Positions 7,933 through 16,478 of a stretch of DNA of 42,699 nucleotides are shown in pieces. The notes below the pieces were generated by a model. The model searched no databases, was not told the origin of the DNA, and saw only the letters and a program-made list of their open reading frames with translations. The position numbers and the translations under genes were made by a program. Numbering within the stretch: the stretch's first letter is position 1; every line of letters begins with the position of its first letter. The DNA is taken from positions 1 through 42,699 of the forward strand of contig JAJYYI010000116.1 of the NCBI GenBank assembly GCA_021801125.1. Reading direction: 5' to 3'. This stretch comes from Deltaproteobacteria bacterium. Lineage in GTDB: Bacteria > Desulfobacterota > Binatia > Binatales > Binataceae.

Positions 7933-8051
7933 AGTCAAAGCGCCAGCCGGATCAACGGCCAAGCCGAACGCGAGTTTCGCCACTCTCCATGGGAGCGAAT
8001 CTGCGCGACGGCACCTCTCAGCTTCGCAGGACCATTCCGGGGCAATGGCTG

Positions 8052-9047
8052 CTACGGGTTTTGCGGTTCCGGCTCGAAGCCTGCGCGTTCGATAAGCGTG
8101 AGAGTCTGCTCGTAACCGAGCCCCGGCGTTGTCAGATATCCGTTAACGAAAATTGAATTGACCGCGTTGAAAAGCTCGCCTTGGCACGGACCGAGGTTGA
8201 GTTCGCGTCCGCCGGCGGCGCGAATCTCGGCGGTCGGATTCAGCAGCCGAAACACGCAGGCTGCCTTGAGGCACTTCTGCGGGCTCAATGCCCTCATGTT
8301 ACCGAGCGGCGTGCCGCCGATCGGATGCAGGAAATTAATCGGCACGGAATCGACCTGCAGTCGGCGCGTAGCATACGCAAGGTCAAGGACATCGTCGTCC
8401 TCCTCGCCCATTCCGAGGATTCCTCCGCAGCATGTGGACAGGCCGGCTTTGCGCACGCTCTGTACCGTTTGCACTCGATCTTCGTAAGTGTGAGTGCTGC
8501 AAATCTTGGGATAGAAGCGCCGACTGGTGTTCAAGTTATGGTTGATCCAACCGGCTCCGGCTTCCTTTAAGGTTCGAGCCTGCGCCTCGTTCATGAGTCC
8601 CAGGGAAAGACAGATTTCCAGGGCTGGGAAGCGCTCTCGGATGCGCTCGCACGCCTCGCCCAGATGCTCCATCGTCGCTTCGTTTGGCCCGCGCATGCTG
8701 CACACGACGCAATAACGGCGAGCGCCGTTGCTGACCGCAACCTCGGCGCCTTCAACCAGCGCGCTCACGCTCTTGAGTTTGTAAACCGGGATATCGGCAC
8801 GGGAAATCTTCGATTGCGAGCAATAGGCGCAGTCTTCCGGGCAGATTCCGCTCTGCGCGTTGTTCAGCATGCAAATTTTCACGCGCCGCTGGAAGTTTCT
8901 CTCACGCACCCTCAGCGTGGCGTTCAACAATTCCGAGAGGCGCTCGTCCGGATAATTCAACAACGCGCGCGCGGCCTCTCGCCCAAGTTCTTTGCCCGCG
9001 ATGACGTCTTCGACTATTCGATCTAGATCCAAGTTTGCGCCTCCCAT
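8052..9047 (-). CDS. bioB: Biotin synthase
   Basis: This radical-SAM enzyme inserts sulfur into dethiobiotin. The [4Fe-4S] motif CPEDCAYC gives C69, C73 and C76. The [2Fe-2S] ligands correspond to C113 (RYCVV), C146 (EICLSLG), C206 (STCCGGILGMGE) and R260 region (EIRAAGGRE), all matching the E. coli pattern. Length (331) is normal for the family. The ATG at 9047 has no good ribosome binding site, whereas a TTG at 9032 lies 7 bases after GGGAGG, so translation may begin at 9032, giving a protein five residues shorter. No other bio gene is in the window. The gene is divergent from the regulator of a biotin-dependent carboxylase cluster, which would need biotin. Confidence 0.96.
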   Translation of the reverse strand: MGGANLDLDRIVEDVIAGKELGREAARALLNYPDERLSELLNATLRVRERNFQRRVKICMLNNAQSGICPEDCAYCSQSKISRADIPVYKLKSVSALVEGAEVAVSNGARRYCVVCSMRGPNEATMEHLGEACERIRERFPALEICLSLGLMNEAQARTLKEAGAGWINHNLNTSRRFYPKICSTHTYEDRVQTVQSVRKAGLSTCCGGILGMGEEDDDVLDLAYATRRLQVDSVPINFLHPIGGTPLGNMRALSPQKCLKAACVFRLLNPTAEIRAAGGRELNLGPCQGELFNAVNSIFVNGYLTTPGLGYEQTLTLIERAGFEPEPQNP

Positions 9048-9164
9048 TTAGATGGCCGCACCACGCTGCCCTTAAGCGTCAATGGTTACCGTGGCAAACG
9101 ACAATTAGCGGGTCAAGCCGAAGCAGCCCGCGGATCAATCTCCCCATCAACGCGGATGCCGAGG

Positions 9165-9193
9165 TTGACATAGGGTGCCCGCGCGTGTTTACT
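9165..9193 (+). promoter_or_regulatory. Sigma-70-like promoter of the MerR-XRE-cupin regulator
   Basis: TTGACA (9165-9170, a perfect -35) is followed by a 17-base spacer and TTTACT (9188-9193, 4 of 6 to the -10 consensus). Transcription would start near 9200, downstream of the alternative GTG at 9175, which supports the ATG at 9256 as the regulator's start. It lies in the divergent gap with bioB. Confidence 0.55.
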
Positions 9194-9255
9194 GTCCAAA
9201 GAAACTTACAGAACGAATAGAAGATTTCAAAGCCTCACGTCAGCCCGGAGAAGCG

Positions 9256-10062
9256 ATGGCGGGCGATCACGCCGCAGGTAATTCAATCAGTGCGGTTGCC
9301 AAAGCGACCGGCGTAAACGCTTCTACGCTGCGCTTGTGGGAACGACACGGCCTTCTGTCGCCTGCCAAGACCGCCCGAGGCCATCGCCGTTACGGTCTCG
9401 ACGACCTTCTGCGAATCCGGGATATCCGCCGTCTACGAGAAGTTCGCGGGTTTAATCTCGCCGCGATTCAAACTTTGATGGCTTCTCAGAACGGAGCTGC
9501 GGCCCATCAGGACCCGGGCGCGGGGTCGTTCGGCCAGCGTCTGCTCACCCTGCGTCGCAGCAAAGGCCTTACTTTGCGCGAGGTGCGCAAAAGGACCGGC
9601 CTTGCACCCTCCTTCGTCAGCTCGATCGAGCGCGGTGTGAGCGAGCCCACCGTGGCCACGTTGAAGAAGCTCACCGAATGCTACGGCACAACCGTGGCGG
9701 CGTTGACCGCGCGCCGCGTGACCCGCGACAACAAGATAATTCGCGCCGGCGAGTATCGGTTGCTGCCGCCGCTGGGTCCTGGGATTCAGGTCGAGCAACT
9801 CGCCGAGGGTGCGCTCATGATGGACTGCCAGCGGTGGACGCTCGATGCGGGTTCTGCAAGCCAGGGGCCGTACGCGCATGAGGGCGAAGAGTTCATTCAC
9901 GTGCTCGCTGGTCAATTTCTCATCACTCTGGATGGCCGCGGACGCTACGAGCTAAACGCCGGTGATAGCATGTACTTCAAAAGCACCATCATGCATTCGT
10001 GGAACAATCCCGGGCCGGAACAAACAACGTTATTGTGGATAAACACGCCGCCTACTTTCTAA
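9256..10062 (+). CDS. Three-domain regulator: MerR HTH + XRE HTH + cupin
   Basis: With the ATG at 9256 (GGAGAAGCG just upstream) the protein has 268 residues. Residues 8-75 form a MerR winged helix (TLRLWERHGLL, RRYGLDDLLRIRDIRRLRE). Residues 94-150 form an XRE-type HTH (RLLTLRRSKGLTLREV, then SFVSSIERGVSEPTVATLKKL). Residues 195-265 form a cupin_2 barrel (HEGEEFIHVLAGQF, GDSMYFKSTIMHSW). XRE-cupin regulators such as PuuR control amine and omega-amino-acid catabolism; the added MerR head is unusual and suggests two DNA contacts or sites. The aminotransferase gene follows 88 bases later. The cupin likely binds a pathway metabolite, making this the local sensor for the 10-20 kb block (inference). 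Confidence 0.9.
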   Translation: MAGDHAAGNSISAVAKATGVNASTLRLWERHGLLSPAKTARGHRRYGLDDLLRIRDIRRLREVRGFNLAAIQTLMASQNGAAAHQDPGAGSFGQRLLTLRRSKGLTLREVRKRTGLAPSFVSSIERGVSEPTVATLKKLTECYGTTVAALTARRVTRDNKIIRAGEYRLLPPLGPGIQVEQLAEGALMMDCQRWTLDAGSASQGPYAHEGEEFIHVLAGQFLITLDGRGRYELNAGDSMYFKSTIMHSWNNPGPEQTTLLWINTPPTF

Positions 10063-10150
10063 CAGAGCATCGCTGACGAACAGAATTTTTGGCTATGACT
10101 TCGAGTTGTCTACTTTCAGGTGCAAAGGCTAAACGAACGAGGGGGCTCTC

Positions 10151-11473
10151 TTGATCGACACGACATCAACCGCTGATAGCGTTACGGCTCGACTCACTGC
10201 CAGACGGCTTGCCTCGGTTCCGCGCGGGGTCTCTCAAGGTCTGCCGCTGGTTTTGAGCGAAGCACGTGGCGCCGTGCTGCGCGACGTCGATGGCCGTCGC
10301 GTGCTCGACTTTGCCGGCGGAATCGGCGTACTGAATGTCGGCCACTGCCATCCGCAAGTGGTTGCGGCAATCAAAACTCAAGTCGAACGGCTCACCCACT
10401 GCTGCTTTCAGGTAGCCACCTACGAGCCGTATGTGGCGCTGGCGGAACGGCTTAACCAGATCGTGCCCGGTCCCTGGCCGAAGAAAACATTGCTTCTCAA
10501 CAGCGGCGCGGAAGCGGTTGAAAACGCTGTCAAAATTGCGCGTGCAGCAACGGGCCGTCCGGCCGTGCTGGCATTCGAGCACGCATTTCACGGCCGTACG
10601 CTTTTCGGTCTGACGCTGACCGGCAAGGTGCATCCCTACAAGATTGGCTTTGGTCCTTTTGCACCGGAGGTTTATCGGCTGCCTTTTCCCTATTGTTTTC
10701 GCTGCAGCGAGAGTCGGCCACAAGGCGGATGCTGCCAGGCAAGCGACGAGTATTTCTCGTCGCGGATAGCAACGTTGGTCGCGCCCGAGGCTCTGGCGGC
10801 GGTGATTATCGAGCCGGTGGCGGGTGAAGGCGGTTTTATTCCGGTGCCACGCGATTTTCTCCACGCGCTTTCCCGGTGGTGTCGCCGTCACGGGGTGTTG
10901 CTGATCGCGGATGAGATTCAGACCGGATTCGGCCGGACGGGCAAGATGTTCGCGATGGAGCATTACGACGTGGCCGCCGACCTTACGACGACCGCCAAGT
11001 CGCTCGGCGGAGGGTTGCCGATTAGCGCGGTAACCGGTCGCCAGGAAGTGATGGACGCGCCCATCCCGGGCGGCTTGGGCGGCACGTTTGCGGGCAACCC
11101 GGTTGCCTGCGCCGCAGCGCTCGCGGTTCTCGACGTCTTCGAAAGGGAACGGCTGGTCGAGCGGGCGGAGTTGCTTGGCGACAAGGTGCGCGAGCGGCTG
11201 TCGCTGTGGCAGGCGACATATCCTTGGATTGGCGAGGCGCGGGGCCTAGGTGCGATGCAGGCGTTGGAACTCGTCGAAGACCGCGCTTCGAAGCGGCCCG
11301 ATTCGCGACGAACTGCTTTGGTGCAAAAACTGGCATTGGAACGAGGATTGCTGCTTCTTACCGCTGGAACTTGGGGCAACGTCCTGCGCACGCTGATGCC
11401 GCTGGTGATCTCGGACGCAGAGCTTGCTGAAGGACTGGACATTCTCGGCTCGGCTTTGGAGGCCGCGAATTGA
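10151..11473 (+). CDS. Class III omega-aminotransferase (GABA/5-aminovalerate type)
   Basis: This PLP enzyme of the GabT family has NSGAEAVENAVKIAR for phosphate binding, FEHAFHGRT, IADEIQTGFGRTG (D254 holds the pyridine nitrogen), the Schiff-base lysine K283 in TTAKSLGGG, and GGTFAGNP near the end. A Cys-rich PYCFRCSE to GGCC segment (180-195) is typical of bacterial GABA transaminases. It probably converts a terminal amino group to a semialdehyde with 2-oxoglutarate as acceptor. The start appears to be TTG, preceded by GAGGGGG at a spacing of 5; no Met lies near the N terminus. No semialdehyde dehydrogenase is present in the window. Its position between a PuuR-like regulator and an ABC/Pxp cluster suggests it acts on the product of lactam or amide opening (inference). 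Confidence 0.9.
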   Translation: MIDTTSTADSVTARLTARRLASVPRGVSQGLPLVLSEARGAVLRDVDGRRVLDFAGGIGVLNVGHCHPQVVAAIKTQVERLTHCCFQVATYEPYVALAERLNQIVPGPWPKKTLLLNSGAEAVENAVKIARAATGRPAVLAFEHAFHGRTLFGLTLTGKVHPYKIGFGPFAPEVYRLPFPYCFRCSESRPQGGCCQASDEYFSSRIATLVAPEALAAVIIEPVAGEGGFIPVPRDFLHALSRWCRRHGVLLIADEIQTGFGRTGKMFAMEHYDVAADLTTTAKSLGGGLPISAVTGRQEVMDAPIPGGLGGTFAGNPVACAAALAVLDVFERERLVERAELLGDKVRERLSLWQATYPWIGEARGLGAMQALELVEDRASKRPDSRRTALVQKLALERGLLLLTAGTWGNVLRTLMPLVISDAELAEGLDILGSALEAAN

Positions 11474-11595
11474 TTTGCTCGTTTGTTTCGAGGTGGACCA
11501 ACTGCTTCAACCGTACCCGTCATTCGTCTGTTTGGGGAATTACTTCGGCGCGCGGCAAGAGCAAGCCCCGGCGTCGGACCGTTTGAGGAAACGGC

Positions 11596-12750
11596 ATGAA
11601 AAGACTCATTAACCGCAGGGTTTGGTTAAACCGGCTTCTTAGCGCAGGTAGCGGCGTCGTCCTGGTTCTCGCCCTTTCGGTGATCGCGTGCGCCGCCGCC
11701 GGATGGAAGGTGCAAAGCTATTACGGAACCTATGACGTCAAGACAAAGAAGCCGGGCCAGCCGGCGCAAAGCTTGGTCGGTCCCAAGGACGAGGTGTGGA
11801 AGACGCCGACCGCCGCAAAGAAATATGTAATCGGTGTTTCCTTTCCCCATCTCAAGGACCCTTACTGGCTGGCAGTAGACTACGGCGTAATTGACGAGGC
11901 GAGAAAGCTCGGTGTCGGAGTTCAGCTCGTCGCGGCTGGAGGGTACACCGAGATCAACCAACAGATTAGCCAGGTCGAGAACTTGGCCAACCAGAAAGTG
12001 AATGGCATCGTGCTCGCCGCGATCAGCTACTCCGGTGAGGATCAACTCGTCGCTCAGACCGTTGACCGTGGAATTCCCGTGGTCGAGGTAATCAACGACA
12101 TCCAGGCCGCCAAGATCAGCGCCAAGGCCCTGGTGTCATTCTTCGACATGGGCTATAAGGCCGGCGTCTATCTGGCAGATCAGGCGAACAAGAGCAGTAG
12201 GCCCCTCAATGTCGTTTTTCTACCCGGCCCGGCTGGTTCGGGGTGGGCGCCGGACACTCTGGACGGCTTCAAGGCAGCCACTACCAAGCTTGCACCGGGC
12301 AAGGTCAATATCCTGGACGTTAAGTGGGGAGACACGGGCAAAAATGTGCAGCTCCAGTTGATCGAGAACGCACTCGCCACTTACTCCCAACTCGACTATC
12401 TGGTGGGCAACGCGGTCGCCGCCGACGCCGCGCCGGGCGCGCTTGAAACCGCCGGCCGCGTTGGCAAGGTCAAGGTCGTCTCCACCTATATAACGCCGCC
12501 CGTCTACCAAGATATCGTCAAAGCCAAGGTGGCCGCCGCGCCTACTGACTTTACCGCTCTGCAGGGAAAAATGGCCATCGATATGACGGTACAGATTTTA
12601 AATGGGAAAGCCGCCGGCAAGGACTTTCCATTCCGCAGCGGTCCCGTTATCCAGGTCGTCACACCAAGCAACTACCGGACCTTTTCGTACGACGCGATGT
12701 TCGGACCGCGCAACTGGCGACCGGTGTTTAGCGTCAAACCCAAAGAGTGA
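11596..12750 (+). CDS. TorT-like periplasmic substrate-binding protein
   Basis: This is a type I periplasmic binding fold. GVSFPHLKDPYWLAVDYG and EINQQISQVENLANQKVNGIVLAAISY match the signature regions of TorT, the TMAO sensor partner of TorS. Residues 1-35 form a signal peptide; VIAC ending at C32 fits a lipobox, so the mature protein may be membrane-anchored, although signal peptidase I cleavage is also possible. There is no TorS or TorR; instead an ABC ATPase and permease of the ribose type follow, so it likely delivers substrate to a transporter. The ligand is unknown: the TorT resemblance suggests a small polar nitrogenous compound. At 384 residues it is slightly longer than TorT. Confidence 0.83.
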   Translation: MKRLINRRVWLNRLLSAGSGVVLVLALSVIACAAAGWKVQSYYGTYDVKTKKPGQPAQSLVGPKDEVWKTPTAAKKYVIGVSFPHLKDPYWLAVDYGVIDEARKLGVGVQLVAAGGYTEINQQISQVENLANQKVNGIVLAAISYSGEDQLVAQTVDRGIPVVEVINDIQAAKISAKALVSFFDMGYKAGVYLADQANKSSRPLNVVFLPGPAGSGWAPDTLDGFKAATTKLAPGKVNILDVKWGDTGKNVQLQLIENALATYSQLDYLVGNAVAADAAPGALETAGRVGKVKVVSTYITPPVYQDIVKAKVAAAPTDFTALQGKMAIDMTVQILNGKAAGKDFPFRSGPVIQVVTPSNYRTFSYDAMFGPRNWRPVFSVKPKE

Positions 12751-12836
12751 AGTGCCGGCGGTGCGCGTGCTCTGATGCTGCGAAAAGAGAAGGTGCCCGC
12801 CGCGTCCTCGGGCCCGCGTCGAACAGGGAACGACCG

Positions 12837-14363
12837 ATGACTCCGAAGCCGCTTCTGCGTGCTGAAGAAATAAGCAAGCGCTTCCCCGGAGTGCAGGCGC
12901 TGGACCGCGTCGAGTTCGAGCTTCGCGCAGGCGAGGTCCACGCCGTGTTAGGCGAGAACGGAGCCGGCAAGTCGACCCTGGTAAAAGTGCTTGCCGGCTC
13001 CTTACAACCAGACAGCGGTCGTTTAACGCTCGGGGGAAGGGATGCGACGCTAAAAAGCGCGCATCACGCCGCTGAACTGGGAATACGTGCCGTCTTCCAA
13101 GAGCTATCCCTGGTGGGCCAGTTAACCGTGGCCGAGAACTTGTTTCTTGGCCGCGAGATGACGCGCGGCGGGCTCCTGCGCAAGCGCCGGATGCAGGAGT
13201 TGGCGAGGGCGGCGCTGGACCGGATAGGCGCCAAGGTCTCGCCGAACGCGCTCGTGGGCGAGCTTTCGCCCGCGCAGCGCCATATGGTCGAGATTGCCAA
13301 AGCCACCGCGCATGACGTGCGCGTGTTGATCCTAGACGAACCCACGGCGGCGCTCGCCTCCGAGGAGGCTCGCCACCTGTTCGAGCTTTGCGCCGACCTC
13401 AAGCGCCGGGGCGTCGGTATCATTTATATAACCCACCGCTTCGATGAGCTCTATCGCTTCGCCGATCGGATCACGATTCTTAGGGACGGCCGTTACGTAG
13501 GGACGTTCGACGCCGATCAAGTGGACCGTAGCCGGCTCATAACGCATATGACCGGCCGCGAATTTCGCGAAATTTTTCCCGCACTGCAGACTCCGCGAAA
13601 CAAGGTTCGCCTTCAGGCTAAGGACATCTCGGTGACTGGTCGTCTTGCCAAGACCAGTTTCGAGGTTCGGGAAGGTGAGATTTTCGGTATTGCCGGTCTG
13701 GACGGAAGCGGCAAGACGGACCTTGCGAGAGCACTGTTTGGAGTGCAATCCGGGGCTCAAGGCACTGTGACGCTAGACGGAGTTGAGATCAAACTGCAGC
13801 GCGTGAGCCCGCGAGCCATGATTAGAAGCGGTCTAATGTATCTACCTGGCGACCGCCGCAAAGAAGGTCTGGTGCTATGTAGATCGGTTGTGGAAAACAT
13901 GACCATCTCCTCGCTCAAGCATCTGTCTCGCGCCGGGTTTATTGCCAAAGCCGAAGAGCGTCGGCGCGTCCAGATTATGGTCGACCGGTTGCGCATCAAA
14001 ACCCCTAGCATTTTTGGACGCACTGGAGTTCTGTCTGGCGGAACTCAACAAAAAGTGATGGTGAGCAAGGCGCTGTTGGGAGCTATCAACGTTTTTATCT
14101 TCGACGAACTCACGCAAGGTATCGATGTCGCGGCCAAAGTCGACCTGTACCATTTCGTGCGCGATCTGGCCGCGTCAGGCGCAGCGGTAATTATGGTTTT
14201 GTCGGATATGGCCGAAATCCTCAACCTCTGTCATCGTGTTTTGGTCCTCTGCCGAGGCCAAACCACCGCGTTGTTAAGCGGCGGGGAGATATCCGAGGCT
14301 GCCGTGCTGCATCACTACTTCGGCGAAAAAATACCCAATACGGAGAATGCAATCGGTGCCTGA
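12837..14363 (+). CDS. ABC transporter ATP-binding protein (RbsA/MglA type, two NBDs)
   Basis: The protein has two fused nucleotide-binding domains (about 1-240 and 255-505). The first has Walker A GENGAGKST (39-47), signature LSPAQRHMVEIAKA and Walker B VLILDEPTAAL. The second has GLDGSGKTD, LSGGTQQKVMVSKAL and IFDELTQGID. At 508 residues the length is normal for the sugar/nucleoside subclass. The ATG at 12837 after AGGGAA is preferred; a frame open from 12747 would add 30 residues without homology. The first signature (LSPAQ) is slightly degenerate, as is usual in this subclass, where one site is weak. It overlaps the permease gene by 17 bases and belongs with the TorT-like protein upstream. 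Confidence 0.93.
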   Translation: MTPKPLLRAEEISKRFPGVQALDRVEFELRAGEVHAVLGENGAGKSTLVKVLAGSLQPDSGRLTLGGRDATLKSAHHAAELGIRAVFQELSLVGQLTVAENLFLGREMTRGGLLRKRRMQELARAALDRIGAKVSPNALVGELSPAQRHMVEIAKATAHDVRVLILDEPTAALASEEARHLFELCADLKRRGVGIIYITHRFDELYRFADRITILRDGRYVGTFDADQVDRSRLITHMTGREFREIFPALQTPRNKVRLQAKDISVTGRLAKTSFEVREGEIFGIAGLDGSGKTDLARALFGVQSGAQGTVTLDGVEIKLQRVSPRAMIRSGLMYLPGDRRKEGLVLCRSVVENMTISSLKHLSRAGFIAKAEERRRVQIMVDRLRIKTPSIFGRTGVLSGGTQQKVMVSKALLGAINVFIFDELTQGIDVAAKVDLYHFVRDLAASGAAVIMVLSDMAEILNLCHRVLVLCRGQTTALLSGGEISEAAVLHHYFGEKIPNTENAIGA

Positions 14364-15363
14364 ACAGACCGCGCCGCCGCTTGGCGCCGCCGAAATGCTT
14401 GCTGATTCGGGCGCGAGCGTACTGCATCGTATTCTGGCGCGCGTCGGGATTCTCCCGCTCCTGATGGTTGTGCTGATCGCCATCTTTGGGACGATCGAGC
14501 CGCGCTTTTTGGCTTGGCAGAACATCCGCACGGTCGGAATTCAGTCGGTATATCTGATCATTGTCTCGGTGGCTCAAACGATCGTGTTGCTGACCGGCGG
14601 CTTCGATTTATCGGTCGGCTCCTCTATAGCACTGACCAGCATCATCACCGGTTTGGTTTTGATCGCGGCGAATCCCGATTTCTTCGGTATCGCTCAGGCC
14701 GTCGTCGCCGGCGTAGTCACGGGAACGGTGATCGGCGCGGCGAACGGAGGAGTAGTGTCGGTTTTTGGGGTTTCGCCGTTCATCGCGACGCTGGCGATGA
14801 TGTCGATCGCATCGGGCGCCGCGCTGGTTATCTCGGGTGGGGTGCCGATATTCAACTTTCCTTCTGAATTCAGCGATACGCTGGCCACGGGAAGCGTGCT
14901 TGGCGTGCCGGCGCCTTGGATCGTCGTGGGCGTCGTGATTCTGCTGGTCTACTTGACGCTGTCATGGACGCGCTTCGGGCGTTATCTTTACGCCGTCGGC
15001 GGCAACGCTGACGCCGCGCATCTGTCGGGCGTTCCGGTCAAGCGTTCGTTGTTTTTCGCGTACCTTCTTGCCGGCGCATTGACCGGCGTTGCCGGCGTGA
15101 TGCTGACGGCGCGAGTCGGCTCGGGAGAACCGAATCTCGGAGCCACGGTGCCGCTTGAATCGATAGCTGCCGCGGTCTTGGGCGGGGTCTCGCTCGGTGG
15201 CGGCGAGGGCACGCTTCTCGGCGCTGTCTTGGGCGCCTTTTTCCTGGTTTTCCTGCGAAATGGGATGGACCTAATCCGCATCTCATCTTATGTACAGATG
15301 ATTGTGACAGGAGTTTTGTTGATTATCGCAATTGTTGCCGATCGATATATTCATGGTCGATAA
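14347..15363 (+). CDS. ABC transporter permease (RbsC type)
   Basis: This inner-membrane permease of the BPD_transp_2 family has about 9-10 hydrophobic segments. The EAA-like region is typical of ribose/xylose permeases: GFDLSVGSSIALTSIITG near 90, GRYLYAVGGNADAAHLSGV near 215, and LESIAAAVLGGVSLGGGEG near 280. It starts inside the ATPase gene (17-base overlap), so the two are translationally coupled. Only one permease gene is present, so the channel is presumably a homodimer. With the TorT-like binding protein and the ATPase it forms a complete importer placed directly upstream of pxpBCA. Confidence 0.93.
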   Translation: MQSVPEQTAPPLGAAEMLADSGASVLHRILARVGILPLLMVVLIAIFGTIEPRFLAWQNIRTVGIQSVYLIIVSVAQTIVLLTGGFDLSVGSSIALTSIITGLVLIAANPDFFGIAQAVVAGVVTGTVIGAANGGVVSVFGVSPFIATLAMMSIASGAALVISGGVPIFNFPSEFSDTLATGSVLGVPAPWIVVGVVILLVYLTLSWTRFGRYLYAVGGNADAAHLSGVPVKRSLFFAYLLAGALTGVAGVMLTARVGSGEPNLGATVPLESIAAAVLGGVSLGGGEGTLLGAVLGAFFLVFLRNGMDLIRISSYVQMIVTGVLLIIAIVADRYIHGR

Positions 15364-15393
15364 CGGAACCTGCCGAGCAATTGAGGTGATTTC

Positions 15394-16380
15394 ATGGTAG
15401 CGCCGAACGCGACGAACCGAGCGATCATAGATTGTCTCCCCGCAAGCGGAGAACGCCCGGAGGTGGTTTACCGATACGCCGGCGACAGATTCCTTCTGTT
15501 GGAGTATGGCGATATGGTGCTCGACCTGCGCATGAACTTCCGCATCTTCGGCCTCAACGACGCTATTGCGAAGGCCGAAATTAAAGGACTGGTCGAGACC
15601 GTTCCTGCATTGCGTAGCATGCTTATTCACTACGACAGCCTCGCGCTTTCGCCTAAGCGGTTGGTTGATACCCTCAAGAAGCTCGAGGAGAACCTGCCTT
15701 CGGTCGAAAACCTGACCATCCCGAGCCGGCGCGTGCAATTACCCCTGGCCTTCGAGGACCGGCACACCAAGGGGGATATCGAACGCTACGTCAAGTACAC
15801 TCGCCAGGACGCGCCCAATATCATCAACGGCCACAACATCGAATATATTGCTCAGTACAATGGCCTGAAGGACAAGGCCGAGGTAATCGAGTACATTTGC
15901 GCCACGCAATGGTGGAACGCGTGCATCGGGTTCTGGCCCGGCCTGCCGTTCATGTTCCCGCTCGATCCGCGCTACGCGATCGTCACTCCAAAATACAACC
16001 CCACGCGGCCTTGGACCGTCGAAGGCGCGGTCGGGATCGGCGGACCTTGCGTCGCGATTTATCCGGTTGCCTCCCCAGGCGGATACCAACTTTTCGGCAG
16101 AACCATCCCGATATTCGATCTGCAGCAGCGAAACCCCGTCTTTAAGGAAAATCCGATACTGCTGAAGGCGGCGGACCGCGTGGAGTGGGTTCCTGTCAGC
16201 GACGAAGAATTGGAAGACATTCGCGCGCGCGTGCATTCCGGGGTCTATCAGTACAAGGTCGTGGCGTATGAGGCCCTCAACGTTAAATCGTATCTGCAGT
16301 TTCTCGAATCGGTCAAAGACGAGGTTGCGACCTTTCAGAAAAGGCAGGCGGAGGCTACCAAACACGTGGCGGTACCGTGA
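15394..16380 (+). CDS. pxpB: PxpB-like carboxyltransferase subunit (AHS1/CT_C_D domain)
   Basis: The protein matches allophanate-hydrolase-subunit-1/KipI proteins and the CT domain of urea carboxylase. It has RYAGDRFLLLEYGD at the start, ALRSMLIHYDSLALSP, then WWNACIGFWPGLPFMFPLDP, and GIGGPCVAIYPVASPGGYQLFGRT, the conserved substrate-pocket segment. At 328 residues it is longer than E. coli PxpB; the extra C terminus (about 250-328) resembles the tail of urea carboxylase. The start is supported by GAGGTG five bases upstream. It heads the pxpB-pxpC-pxpA-BCCP-BC run. It likely pairs with PxpC to form the carboxyltransferase active site rather than acting as a plain 5-oxoprolinase, because biotin genes follow (inference). 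Confidence 0.88.
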   Translation: MVAPNATNRAIIDCLPASGERPEVVYRYAGDRFLLLEYGDMVLDLRMNFRIFGLNDAIAKAEIKGLVETVPALRSMLIHYDSLALSPKRLVDTLKKLEENLPSVENLTIPSRRVQLPLAFEDRHTKGDIERYVKYTRQDAPNIINGHNIEYIAQYNGLKDKAEVIEYICATQWWNACIGFWPGLPFMFPLDPRYAIVTPKYNPTRPWTVEGAVGIGGPCVAIYPVASPGGYQLFGRTIPIFDLQQRNPVFKENPILLKAADRVEWVPVSDEELEDIRARVHSGVYQYKVVAYEALNVKSYLQFLESVKDEVATFQKRQAEATKHVAVP

Positions 16381-16478
16381 TTTGCGCAATCCCGCGTGAT
16401 CAACTGCGAGCTGGGTTGGACCATGCGCTCGAATTGTTCGCTTGCAGACGGATTAAACGGTAACACGGAGAAAAGGGC

